Positions 8,958 through 17,196 of a stretch of DNA of 30,408 nt are shown piece by piece. The DNA lies in assembly GCA_049999725.1 (NCBI GenBank), contig JBNGIS010020332.1:1-30408 (forward strand), read 5' to 3'. Position numbers and translations under genes: made by a program. The first letter of the stretch is position 1, and every line of letters starts with the position of its first letter. The notes below the pieces were generated by a model. It was not told the DNA's origin. It saw only the letters and a program-made list of their open reading frames with translations, and did not search any database. Source of the stretch: Haplomitrium mnioides (Eukaryota > Marchantiophyta > Haplomitriopsida > Calobryales).

Positions 8958-10505
8958 ATGGGTGAGAAGACCGTCGCTGGAGAAACTCCATGGAGACCTG
9001 GATCACGTTCAGGAAAAGAAGTGCTCTCAGAACCTGGCACATCCTATGGCCCCTCAGTACCAGGTAAACGCATGAACCAGGGGGCAGAGGCGAGGAGGAA
9101 GAATACAATATCCTTACCTCATAAAGTGCTCAGCGTGGACCAGGACTTATGCATGCTCACCACGGCACAGCTAAAGAAGAGGATGCTCATTGGCCGTTTC
9201 AGGAGCTTCTTCCCGGGCCTCAAGGAGATTTCGACATGGTTCGAAAAAATTTGTGTTCAGAAAGGCTGGAAGGCCTCAGTACTCAGGCTCTTAGGCAAAG
9301 GTTTTTTTCTGGTATCTACAGAAGAAGATGGAGTCAGATCCACGCTTCTTACAGGGGAACCTTTACGCATGAAGAACATGAGATGCATCTTCCAACCTTG
9401 GAGACCTAGGTTTGACCCCTTGACGGAACAAACCTTGGTTCCTACTTGGATTACCTTGCCGTTTTTTCCTGAAGAGCTACGCAATCAGCTGCCAATGATT
9501 GCCAGTACCTTTGGAAATTGCATTTATGTCCCTCCAGCTCTAGATGGAATGCATGTTAGATTCTGTGTTCTGCTGGACACATCCAAAGGAGTGAGTCCAG
9601 TCTTGGAGCTGTTGTGTCCGGAAGGCTCCTACTCCCAGGAGGTGGAATATGATGGAATACCTCTCAGGTGCTTCCTCTGCAGAAGCACTGATCACTTGGC
9701 TGGAGATTGTCCTAAAGGGAACGCCCGTGGTTTTGCCCTGAAAAAGAAGGGCGAGGCCCTCAGGCAGGCCAATAGGGGACCTTTAGGAAACCCAGGCGTT
9801 TCTCCATCGGTTACACAAAAGTTGGAGAATCAAGAAAGGCAGTCGTCAAAACTTGAGGTGGATAACAGCAATCAGGCAGAAGCAAGTACACCTTCAAAGA
9901 TTGTTGGTAACAATCTAGTCCAAGAAGAATCTGAAAGCAGTACCTGCCATGGGAGAAAGGACTCAATCAGCCCTAAGTCAGCACAAGAAGAGAGGAGAGC
10001 TGTAACCTCTGTGCTAGGTAAAACCCTGGCTGCCTCCAGTATAGACACAAGTGCACCTCCAGCTAGAATTGAGTTGGCTTGTGGTACTGGCAAAAAGATA
10101 GGACTAGAAGGGGCAGCTGAGGTCATCGATAATATGGTTGGTGCGAAGCAAATGCACGTTGAGCCCCTAGTGGTAGCCGAGGAGGAGCTTGCCTCTACCA
10201 TGGGACAAAACAAGTGGGAGAAGGTCATCAAGCGCTACAATCGGCGTAACAAGCCAAAGAAAGAAACAATGGCTGCAGAACTTCGGATCACCCGGAGCAG
10301 ATCTCAGGGAATGGTCAGGACCCTTGGATCAGAGAAAATGACAGGGCAGATTTCGGCAAGAAAGGTGGACCAAATATGTCATAAAGTAGACCTTCGAGGG
10401 AAGAAAATTCTGGAGGATGAAGAAGATTCCTTAGAAGTGTCATCAGAGGATGATTCACTGTTGCACAGTGTAATCCCCTCTCGACTTTCTGTGGAACCAG
10501 AATGA
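8958..10505 (+). CDS. LINE ORF1 protein, DUF4283 plus CCHC knuckle
   Basis: Long intact frame (open from 8580, but that part crosses the N gap). The ATG at 8958 or the one at 9072 is the likelier start; I chose 8958 because related sequence upstream of the 1-1430 copy (VAEKTG) also extends before the later Met. Order: a DUF4283-like domain (RFRSFFPGLKEI ... LGKGFFLVST ... WITLPFFPEEL), a PPALDGMHVRFCVLLDTSKG block, the CCHC knuckle CFLCRSTDHLAGDCP at 9669-9710, then a long polar, probably disordered tail with KWEKVIKRYNRRNKPK. ORF1 of L1-type LINEs binds LINE RNA as a chaperone. Unlike its surroundings it has no stop or frameshift. Confidence 0.82.
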   Translation: MGEKTVAGETPWRPGSRSGKEVLSEPGTSYGPSVPGKRMNQGAEARRKNTISLPHKVLSVDQDLCMLTTAQLKKRMLIGRFRSFFPGLKEISTWFEKICVQKGWKASVLRLLGKGFFLVSTEEDGVRSTLLTGEPLRMKNMRCIFQPWRPRFDPLTEQTLVPTWITLPFFPEELRNQLPMIASTFGNCIYVPPALDGMHVRFCVLLDTSKGVSPVLELLCPEGSYSQEVEYDGIPLRCFLCRSTDHLAGDCPKGNARGFALKKKGEALRQANRGPLGNPGVSPSVTQKLENQERQSSKLEVDNSNQAEASTPSKIVGNNLVQEESESSTCHGRKDSISPKSAQEERRAVTSVLGKTLAASSIDTSAPPARIELACGTGKKIGLEGAAEVIDNMVGAKQMHVEPLVVAEEELASTMGQNKWEKVIKRYNRRNKPKKETMAAELRITRSRSQGMVRTLGSEKMTGQISARKVDQICHKVDLRGKKILEDEEDSLEVSSEDDSLLHSVIPSRLSVEPE

Positions 10506-10796
10506 AGATAGGGTTATCAGCTATCAGATTTACTGGAGTTCGTTTGAAGTAGAATTGACTAGAGGTTTATGTTAATTATTTTCTGGATTGATGGCCTGGG
10601 GCTAGTGATGTACCTCAGGAGGACATGTGATAGATTTTATTGTTAGGTAGCTGTCGCTGGACACCTTTGTGTCCCGACCTGGCTACCTTCGAGGAAGTGG
10701 TTTGCTTTAGTCCAGACTTTGATGTTTTTACCGCTTCGGCGGTTGTTATTGATGTGTGGGAATAAAGTTTTTACTTCCTGTCAAAAAAAAAAAAAA
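10506..10796 (+). other. 3' UTR of the ORF1-only LINE
   Basis: Non-coding. Near 10575 it resembles the stretch just after the ORF2 stop of the LINE at 17197-18520 (CTGGATTGA..GGC...GGGCTAGTG), as if everything between ORF1 and the 3' UTR had been deleted. AATAAA and an A-tail close it. Confidence 0.7.
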
Positions 10797-11700
10797 GAGA
10801 TAAGATATTTTCTTGGCATTGAGGTCATTAATGAGGAGAAAGGCATCTGGATGGTACAAAGGCAGTATGCTCTGGACATGCTAGCCAAGTATGGGATGAC
10901 AGGTTGCAAGCCAATTGCAACAGCTTTGGATCAGAACTCTAAGCTGAGTGATCACGAAGGAGATAAGATTGAAGATCCCACACGAAATCGGAAGATGGTA
11001 GGGAGTTTGATCTATATAACCATCACAAGACCAGACTTGAGTTATGCAGTGGGCTTGGTAAGCCAATTTATGCAAAGTCCATGGAAGCCACACCTAGATG
11101 CAGTGCGTCGTATTCTTCGATATGTAAAGTCTACAGTTCAGTATGGGTTGTTTTATGAGAGTGGCAGGGACTGTCAACTTTCTGGATATACAGATGCAGA
11201 TTGGGCTGGAAGCTCAAGTGATAGAAGATCCACAAGTGGGTATGTTTTTTTTTTGGGTAGCGCTGGGATAGCTTGGAGCAGCAAGAAGCAACCAACTGTT
11301 GCATTATCAAGCACAGAGGCAGAGTACAGAGGAGCAGCCATGGCTACTTGTGAAGTGGCATGGTTACTAAAATTGTTACATGATCTTGGAGTCAGTGTTA
11401 TTCACCCTGTGGATGTTTACTGTGATAACATTAGTAGTATTCAGCTGGCAAACAATCCAGTCTTCCATGCACGCTCAAAAGATATTGAGGTGAACTATCA
11501 TTTTCTGAGAATCAGAATCAGAATAAGTTTAAGGTCCCATGCCAGCCCTAGGGCCATAAAGAGAGAAGGTGTTAGCAAGGATGGTGGATCTGAAGTATAT
11601 CAGCACTGAGGATCAGGTGGCTAATATTTTTACAAAATCATTGGGGGTAGAAAAGTTACAGAAGTTCAGAGGACAACTTGGTGTACATGTGTTGAGCTCG
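10797..11700 (+). pseudogene. Copia-1 reverse transcriptase 3' part and RNase H
   Basis: Resumes at RYFLGIEVINEEKGIW, then SLIYITITRPDLSYAV, the RNase H motifs YTDADWAGSSSDRRSTSGY, STEAEYRGAA and VYCDNISS, and after a ~49-bp insertion KYISTEDQVANIFTKSLG. RNase H removes the RNA strand during reverse transcription. The insertion at ~11511-11559 shifts the frame. Confidence 0.9.
11511..11559 (-). mobile_element. ~49-bp micro-insert of the pentanucleotide-tailed LINE
   Basis: Contains GCCAGCCCTAGGGCCATAA, the signature of the 3' end of the LINE found at 15193, 16197 and 18554. The tail side reads AATCAGAATCAGAAT. It interrupts Copia-1 RNase H between HFLR and EKVLARM; a 3-4 bp AGA/GAGA repeat flanks it. 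An extreme 5' truncation. Confidence 0.75.
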
Positions 11701-11708
11701 AGGGGGAG
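11701..11708 (+). promoter_or_regulatory. Copia-1 polypurine tract
   Basis: AGGGGGAG immediately before the 3' LTR; primes plus-strand synthesis. Confidence 0.85.
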
Positions 11709-12060
11709 TGTTGAGAATTTGAGCTCTGTTAAGTTATCTAGTGAATTTAGACTAGGATAGTTTAAAGTAAGATAAGACAAAATAGTATTTTGTCCTATCC
11801 CCTTTTTGTCTTATTATAATTTGTCTTCTAGTGTTGACTTCTGTTTTGTCCTGTAGTGCCAACCCTAATTCGACTGAGCCTAGGTATTTGTGTATATAAG
11901 GGATAGAGGGGGCTATTGCCCATTCATTTTGTGCTTCCACATTCTTGTTGAGGAATCTCCCATGCTTCTTTCCTCTGTATGCTTGATGCAGTTGTTAATA
12001 GAGTGTTGCTAGCACTGGTATATTGGCTCCATATTACCATCTCTTTAATTCTTTGTAACA
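11709..12060 (+). repeat. Copia-1 3' LTR
   Basis: 352 bp, TGTTGAGAATTT to TTGTAACA, with a TATA box (TATATAAG) at 11893-11900. It lacks the R-element seen in the 5' LTR and so records the empty target site. It directly abuts the minus-strand Copia-3 reverse transcriptase. Confidence 0.92.
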
Positions 12061-12294
12061 CATCTTGACATCCACTTGAGGTGTTTCCCAGTCCATCATT
12101 GCAGCAATAGCCGACAGACACCTGATTGAAGAAAACTTTGCAACCGGTGCAAAGGTTTCGTTGTGAACCACCCCAGTCATCTGTTTAAAACCTTTGGCAA
12201 CCAGCCGTGCCTTGCAATTTTTGACAGACCCATTAACTTGGTACTTGACCTGGAGTACCCACTTACACCCCATGGCTTTCCTCCCCTTGGGCAA
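12061..12294 (-). pseudogene. Copia-3 reverse transcriptase, N-terminal fragment
   Basis: Encodes PKGRKAMGCKWVLQVKY, ARLVAKGFKQMTG, ETFAPVAKFSSIRCL and the start of the QVDVK block, then stops at the Copia-1 LTR. The YVDD active site is lost. From 12295 to about 12850 the minus strand holds the poorly conserved linker between integrase and RT, with stops. Confidence 0.85.
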
Positions 12295-12853
12295 CTTGGT
12301 TTGGAGTTCAGGTCTGGTTTTATGGAGTGAATCAACTCCTTACAAAACCACCTCCCATGCCTGGGTGTCCTCCCTGAAGAACGCCTCCTTCAGTGTTAGT
12401 GGATCATCTCCATGGTCACATTGATTCCCAATGTTTCTGGCACTGCCAGATCCATTGTCACTGGCTGTTTGCTCAGCCTCCCAGAACGCTTGGCACAACG
12501 TTCTCTTCTTCCACAAATGTCCTCTCATTTACCACTGGTACTCTCACTGCTGGAATGATTCCTAGTATTGTCTCCAATTTCAGATTCTGTCCCAGATGTG
12601 AGGTGCCTGGCACGTCACTTGTGTACTCCACCATTATCTCATTTCCTTTTGAGATCCCAGCCTGCTCCTTTGCCAATTGCAGGTGACCTTGTTGTCAGAT
12701 CCTCTGACAATCATCAAACACTACTTCCTGACCCCTGACTATCTGCTTTGTCTCACAATAGAACAGCCTGTACCCCTTGCAGTTCTTCCCAATATATCAG
12801 AAACACACACTTGACGGTTTTTGAATGCAACTTCCCTCACAGTTCTTGAGATA

Positions 12854-13300
12854 CTAATGCATATAGCCAAAAATTGTGAGATGTGAAACATCAGGCTTCT
12901 TACCTGACCATGCTTCCTCTAGTGTCATATTGCTCACAGCCTTGGTGCAACAATTCCTGACCAAGGCTGCTGTGTTCACAGCCTTAGCCCAGAAAATCTT
13001 CTGGATGTACCTTGCATGGAAAATGCTTTCTTGCCTTCTCCATGATCGTCCTTTACATCCTTCATGCCACACCATTCTGTGATAGAGAATCCTCTGCTGT
13101 GAGTTGTGCTTGATTCCATGCTTTCTTAGATTGATCCATCCTCTCTTAGAAAGCTTTCAACCCGTTGGCCATATACTCCCTTCCCCATCTGTATAGAGTA
13201 TCTTCACCATAATTTTCTTGGCCTTTTTCTGAGCCCTTAAAACTATGAAACATAGAAAAGCAATCGCTTCTGGACTTCACATGTACAAATGATTTTTCAT
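12854..13300 (-). pseudogene. Copia-3 integrase fragment, heavily decayed
   Basis: Recognisable pieces are FHARYIQKIFWAKAVNTAALV and MTLEEAWSGKKPDVSHL, matching the integrase C-terminal half (compare FWAEAVATAVYL and MTPWQAWKG in Copia-2). The catalytic Asp residues are not readable. Confidence 0.75.
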
Positions 13301-13524
13301 ATTAAAAATGAATGAAGAAATAAAAGCTTTCTTCCCTTGATACATTAACTACCAGTTCAAACTCCCACTGTCTGGACGGTCCAGTCCAGACACCATGCCT
13401 TTCTAACTCTAGGTGTTCAAACCTTGAGCTCCAAATGTCCAAGACTGTCATGCCATAAGTGGCACACTCCATGGATCCTTGACAGTGCAGTCCAGGACCC
13501 ATGCCTTTCTACCTCAGACATATT

Positions 13525-14340
13525 CTATGATGTCGTCTGACTCCTTGATAGCAATATTGACCTGCTCCTTTGCCTGCTTGTCCCTGCCACCCTTTGCAAG
13601 TGTCTTCCCTTGATCTGTGTTTTTCTTGGGACAGTTTCTTGCATAGTGGCCAGGCTTGTCACAATAAAAACAATTTCCACTTGATGAGCTACCCCCCCTC
13701 TGGGACTTCCCACCTTGGATCTTCTTGGCCTCCTTGCCTCTAGTGACAAGGCAGAACTCTGTTCAGGTCCACCGAGATGCTCTTTCCTCATGGTTTCTTC
13801 AGTCAAGAGCCTGGTAGTTGCTTCATCCAAAGTCAGGGTGCTCAGGTTGCTCTCCAATGAGTGCAACAACACATCATATGACTCAGGTAAACTTGCCAGC
13901 AAGATTTGTACAAACATCTTCTCCTTGAGACCTGGGTTGATTGACAATAACTGCTCCCCTTGATTCTTGACCTTTGCAGTGTGATCACCCATGCTGTCAT
14001 CTTCTACAAATCTTAAGTTCAAGAGTTTCCTAAGGCTATTCCACACTTCACATGAAGTAGTGAGGGTCCTCACTTGGGTTAATTGCTTCTTGCCCAATCT
14101 CAGGGAGACTAGGATTTGAGCATGCCTATCGGCCTTGATCCACATTGCAATTTCTTCCTCAGTGGCGCTCCTGCCACTAGGCTTAGTAAAATCACCATTC
14201 TAATACCTCCATAATCCTTTCAGCTCAAGGATTAGTTGCATCTTGGCTTTCCAGTCTAGAAAATCTGCACCTTCAAAATTTTCAATGGAATGCATGCTGG
14301 AGTTACCAATACTTGCATCCCCCATTGAGAGTGGGCCCAT
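13525..14340 (-). pseudogene. Copia-3 Gag with CCHC knuckle
   Basis: Starts at the ATG at 14340-14338, inside the primer-binding site (MGPLSMGDASIGN), followed by FEGADFLDWKAKMQLIL, a stop near 14200, then the 206-codon frame from 14145 (MWIKADRHAQILVSL...). The zinc knuckle CFYCDKPGHYARNC lies near 13637-13675 in a shifted frame. The protease region left of it is decayed (WVLDC at about 13490). Confidence 0.82.
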
Positions 14341-14344
14341 AACC
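14331..14344 (-). promoter_or_regulatory. Copia-3 primer-binding site for the anticodon half of tRNA-iMet
   Basis: On the minus strand GGTTATGGGCCCAC directly follows an LTR end (TTTCCAACA). It is complementary to the anticodon arm of initiator tRNA-Met (GUGGGCCCAUAACC). The same 14 bases follow the LTR of Copia-2. The Drosophila copia element is known to prime from a tRNA-iMet half cut in the anticodon loop. The Gag ATG lies within it. Confidence 0.8.
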
Positions 14345-15192
14345 TGTTGGAAATATCAAAATTGATTTGATAATATTGCAGCAGCGAAAATCCACTATAG
14401 CTGAGAATCGCAAGAAGGGAAGAAGGAAAACGTCAGCTCCACGAAGGGTTAGTGTCACAGCAGATTCGTGAATCGCATATCTCTCCTGCCGTCAGCAGGT
14501 TCGCAAGAGCAGGTGCTTGACCTCCTTCCAGACACAAAAACGCAGGTCGACTTCCTCCCAGGCCAAATCGCAACTGCTTTGCGATTTGTGTCCTATGCAC
14601 GAAAAAGAAGGAAACTTCTCACAGGCTTGATCGCAGCTCCTTACGATGCACGAAACGCAGAGCCTTCTTCCCAGGTCAAGTCGCAACTCCTTGCGATTTG
14701 CTGCTATGCACAAAATGTTGAAAATTGGCAGCTCACATTTTGGTGAGCATGTTCATTTGTACAGAAATTTGCTTTCTTCACTAGTTTAGCTCCAGCTAGT
14801 TTAGAGAGGAATTTGGGGATAGTGCCATGTGGAGGCACCTGGTGGTGACAGGTGTCAGCAACAGAAGGCTCCTTAGGGACATTAATGATTCTTGTCCCTT
14901 TCATAAGATAGATCAAGCACATGCATTGTGCATGTGCTCACAGGAAGAAAAGACACAGGTAGTGTAGGTGAATATTGAATGTGCAGCTCTTGTCCATACT
15001 CGTAGGAAGTCTGCTTCACCTGCACTGGTTCAAGCACTCACAGATTTTGAACAAGGGCGCCCATAGAAATCCAGCCAAAGGCTGGTATTGTATTGTGTAT
15101 ATAATACTGAAGAAGAGGAGCTCCAATGCATCCTCATTGCAACCACATTTCTTGTAACCTGTTTTTGTGCAGTCAAGGGAGAATCGCATGCA

Positions 15193-15566
15193 GAATAGAA
15201 TAGAATAGAATAGAATTTGATTAAAGTCCCGAGCCAGCCCTAGGGCCATAAGGACTGAGAGTGCAATGCGCACAAGAGTGCGGAGGGGTGCAAAAATAAA
15301 AGTAGTAAGCTAAAAGTGTTTAACTGAGAACAGTTGAGCGGGGACAAACCCGCTTGTGAGTCATATGCTCACTCTCTCGCCTCTACTCTCTATGTCTAGT
15401 GTGCCTATTTCTGAGATCTAAGCAGCATGAGTTCCCGAAAGAAGAGTGCCAGCCAGCGTTGATCATGATATTTGAGAAATTGTTGTACTGTCCCATTCTG
15501 TTCTACAAAAAGTCCATGAAATCTTCCCCGGATTTCATAGTATCTGGGGCAACAGAAGATGAGGTG
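15193..15566 (-). mobile_element. Pentanucleotide-tailed LINE 3' end, copy 1
   Basis: The minus strand ends in repeats of ATTCT (on + : AGAAT from 15192). It encodes the LINE C-terminus (HLIFCCPRYYEIRGRF ... HDQRWLALFFRELMLLRSQ, then stop) followed by a ~330-bp 3' UTR with a perfect GCGGG/CCCGC stem. The homologous point of LTR-b (near 16055) lacks it, giving an empty-site comparison. Confidence 0.82.
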
Positions 15567-15703
15567 ATTCGTTTTTCTCACCAAAGGTGGCATCGCAAAG
15601 CAGAGGCGACCCTTTTTTCCTTCAAGCGAACTTCCCTCAAAGTGCTTTGGCTGAGTTTCAAGCATCGCAAGGAGGTGCGATTTTGTCAGAAGGTCATGTT
15701 TTT

Positions 15704-15798
15704 GTGCCTGGAAGGAGGTCGTGTTTTCGTGTCTGGAAGGAGCTCGCGTTTTCGTGCCTGGAGGGGGGTTGCGTTTTCGTGTCTGGAAGGAGGTTACG
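15704..15798 (+). repeat. 25-bp minisatellite inside LTR-a
   Basis: Four tandem units of 25 bp (last one 20), each of the form GTGYCTGGAAGGAG..CG.GTTTTC. Degenerate relatives occur in the opposite arm around 14520-14620. Confidence 0.85.
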
Positions 15799-15938
15799 AG
15801 CATCCGTTCGCGAATCTGCTGTCAGGTGAACCCCTTCAGCAAGCTCACGTTTTTCCCTTCTTCCCTGTTCTCACGATTCTCATCTAAAGTGGATTTTCGC
15901 TGCTGCAATACATCAAATTGTTTTTGATATTTCCAACA

Positions 15939-17196
15939 CAAAAAACAGCCCAGGCACTTCGTGGGAGGCCTCACTCGCAGGAAATGAGTCGCTCCTGACT
16001 CACAATGTCACCTGTGACGAGAAAAACGACTCTCCTTCACTGCATGCGATTCTCCCTTGAATGCACAAAAATGGGTTTCAAGTGAACAAGTGAGATGTGT
16101 TTGCAATGAGGATGCCATGAGCTCCTCTTCCTCTAATTTATATACACATTACAATACCAGCCAAAGGCTGGATTTCTATGGGCACCCAGCTTGAATAGAA
16201 TAGAATAGAATAGAATTCAATTAAAGTCCAGAGCCAGCCCTAGGGCCATAAGGACTGAGAGTACAATGCGCACAAGAGTGCGGAGGGGTGCAAAAACTAA
16301 AGTAGTAAGCTAAAAATTGTTTAACTGAAAACAGTTGAGCGGGGGCAAACCCGCTTGTGAGTCATATGCTCACTCTCTGGTCACTAATCTCTATGTCTAA
16401 TCTGTCTGTTTCTGAGATCTAAGCACCATGAGTTCCCGGAAGAAGAGTGCCAGCCAACGTTGATCATGATATTTGAGAAATTGTTGTACTGTCCCATCCT
16501 GTTCTACAAAAAGTCCATGATACCTTCCCCGGATTTCATAGTATCTGGGGCAACAGAAGATGATGTGGTGTTCATCTTCGGTGACTTGAGAAACTGTGGG
16601 CGCTTGAATCAGTGTAGGTGGAGCAGACTTTTCTACGAGTATGGACAAGAGCTGCACATTCAATTTTTCACCTAAACTTCCTGTGTCTTTTCTTCCTGTG
16701 AGCACATGCATGATGCATTTGCTTCTCTATCTTTTGCAAGAGACAAGAAATATTAATTGTTCCTAAGGAGTCTCCTGGTGCTGACACGTGTCACCACCAG
16801 GTGCCTCCACATGGCACTATCCCCAAATCCTTCTCTAAACTAGCTAGGAGCTAAATTAGAGAGGAAACTAAATGCCTATACAAATAGACATGCTCAGGAT
16901 TATCACTTGAGCATAATGCACAGCAGCAAATTATGAGCTGCCAATTTCAAACAGGGAGGAGGTCGTTGTGTTTTCATGCATAGGAGACAAATCACAAGTT
17001 GTGATTTGGTCTGGGAGGAGGTCGCGAATCTAGTATTGAGCAGAAGAGCCTTGCGACCACCTGCTTTCGCGAATCTGCTGTCACGCGAACCCCTTCAGCA
17101 AGCTGACGTTTTTGCTTCTCCCTCTTTCTTGCGATTCTCAGCTATAGTGGATTTTTGCTGCTGCAATATCATCAACGAGATTTGATATTTCCAACA
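15939..17196 (-). repeat. LTR-b, inverted partner of LTR-a, carrying a LINE
   Basis: On the minus strand it starts TGTTGGAAATATC at 17196 and follows LTR-a through ~850 bp (for example GGGGATAGTGCCATGTGGAG, a TATATAAATTA box near 16140, GGGAGAATCGCATGCAG). After that it has ~70 bp not matched in LTR-a and stops at 15939 without a CA end. Discounting the LINE at 16197-16601 it is about 850 bp, so it is truncated at its inner end. Confidence 0.75.
16197..16601 (-). mobile_element. Pentanucleotide-tailed LINE 3' end, copy 2
   Basis: Same family and orientation as 15193-15566, inserted at a different site of the LTR. It encodes HHIIFCCPRYYEIRGRYHGL and the same C-terminus, then the 3' UTR with GCGGG/CCCGC stem and ATTCT repeats. 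A likely 8-bp duplication GCTTGAAT flanks it at 16189-16196 and 16602-16609. Confidence 0.82.

Larger units (their letters stand above)
8269..10796 (+). mobile_element. ORF1-only LINE inserted in Copia-1 reverse transcriptase
   Basis: Splits the copia RT between KDLGE and RYFLGIEV. The right end has AATAAA at 10760-10765 and a 14-base A-tail (10783-10796). At the left, 8269-8387 has two copies of ACATTTGATGG and an 18-base A run, possibly a separate small insertion. 8388-8957 is a repetitive 5' leader (the CGCTGGAG and GGGAGTGTCC words recur), interrupted by a 100-base N gap (8724-8823). A single ORF1 follows, then a ~290-bp 3' UTR; no ORF2 is present. Only a 4-base GAGA repeat flanks the insertion. 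Confidence 0.85.
4693..12060 (+). mobile_element. Copia-1: Ty1/copia retrotransposon with both LTRs, nested insertions, defective
   Basis: Paired LTRs (4693-5177 and 11709-12060) start TGTTGAGAATT and end TTGTAACA. PBS at 5178 and polypurine tract at 11701-11708. Domain order is copia-like: gag, integrase, reverse transcriptase, RNase H. The element lacks the Gag zinc knuckle and protease, carries frameshifts and stops, and was hit by four insertions (4910-5016, 7120-7235, 8269-10796, ~11511-11559). Its first ~65 LTR bases differ at roughly 8 sites between copies, so it is an old insertion. The flanks 4688-4692 and 12061-12065 do not form a target-site duplication. Confidence 0.92.
12061..14344 (-). 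mobile_element. Copia-3: decayed minus-strand copia remnant
   Basis: From right to left: primer-binding site (14331-14344), gag (14340 to ~13525), a decayed protease/integrase stretch, and the start of reverse transcriptase, cut at 12061. The gag opening (MGP...) and primer site match Copia-2 rather than Copia-1, so it belongs to the Copia-2 lineage. Its RT does not continue on the far side of Copia-1 (before 4693), so the 12060/12061 junction is not a simple insertion point. Confidence 0.85.
14345..15938. repeat. LTR-a with long terminal inverted repeats, carrying a LINE
   Basis: Begins TGTTGGAAATATC and ends GATATTTCCAACA. The first ~250-350 bp and the last ~350 bp are inverted copies of each other (GCAGCAGCGAAAATCCACT and its complement near both ends). 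Without the LINE insert the LTR would be about 1.2 kb. A TATA-like TATATAATA near 15095-15105 points to + orientation, although the adjoining gag and primer site (14331-14344) are on the minus strand. The interior therefore looks inverted relative to the element it serves. Confidence 0.7.

Noticed and set aside
15704-15798. CRISPR-like array of regular repeats.
   Set aside because: Units are directly adjacent without spacers, in a plant LTR.
15399-15887. 162-codon + strand frame.
   Set aside because: It reads antisense through a LINE C-terminus and then the 25-bp minisatellite of LTR-a.
14345-17196. A foldback DNA transposon or MITE, because of the long inverted arms.
   Set aside because: The tips are TG...CA, one abuts a tRNA primer site and Gag, and TATA boxes are present, so the units are LTRs. 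No matching short target duplication flanks the whole.
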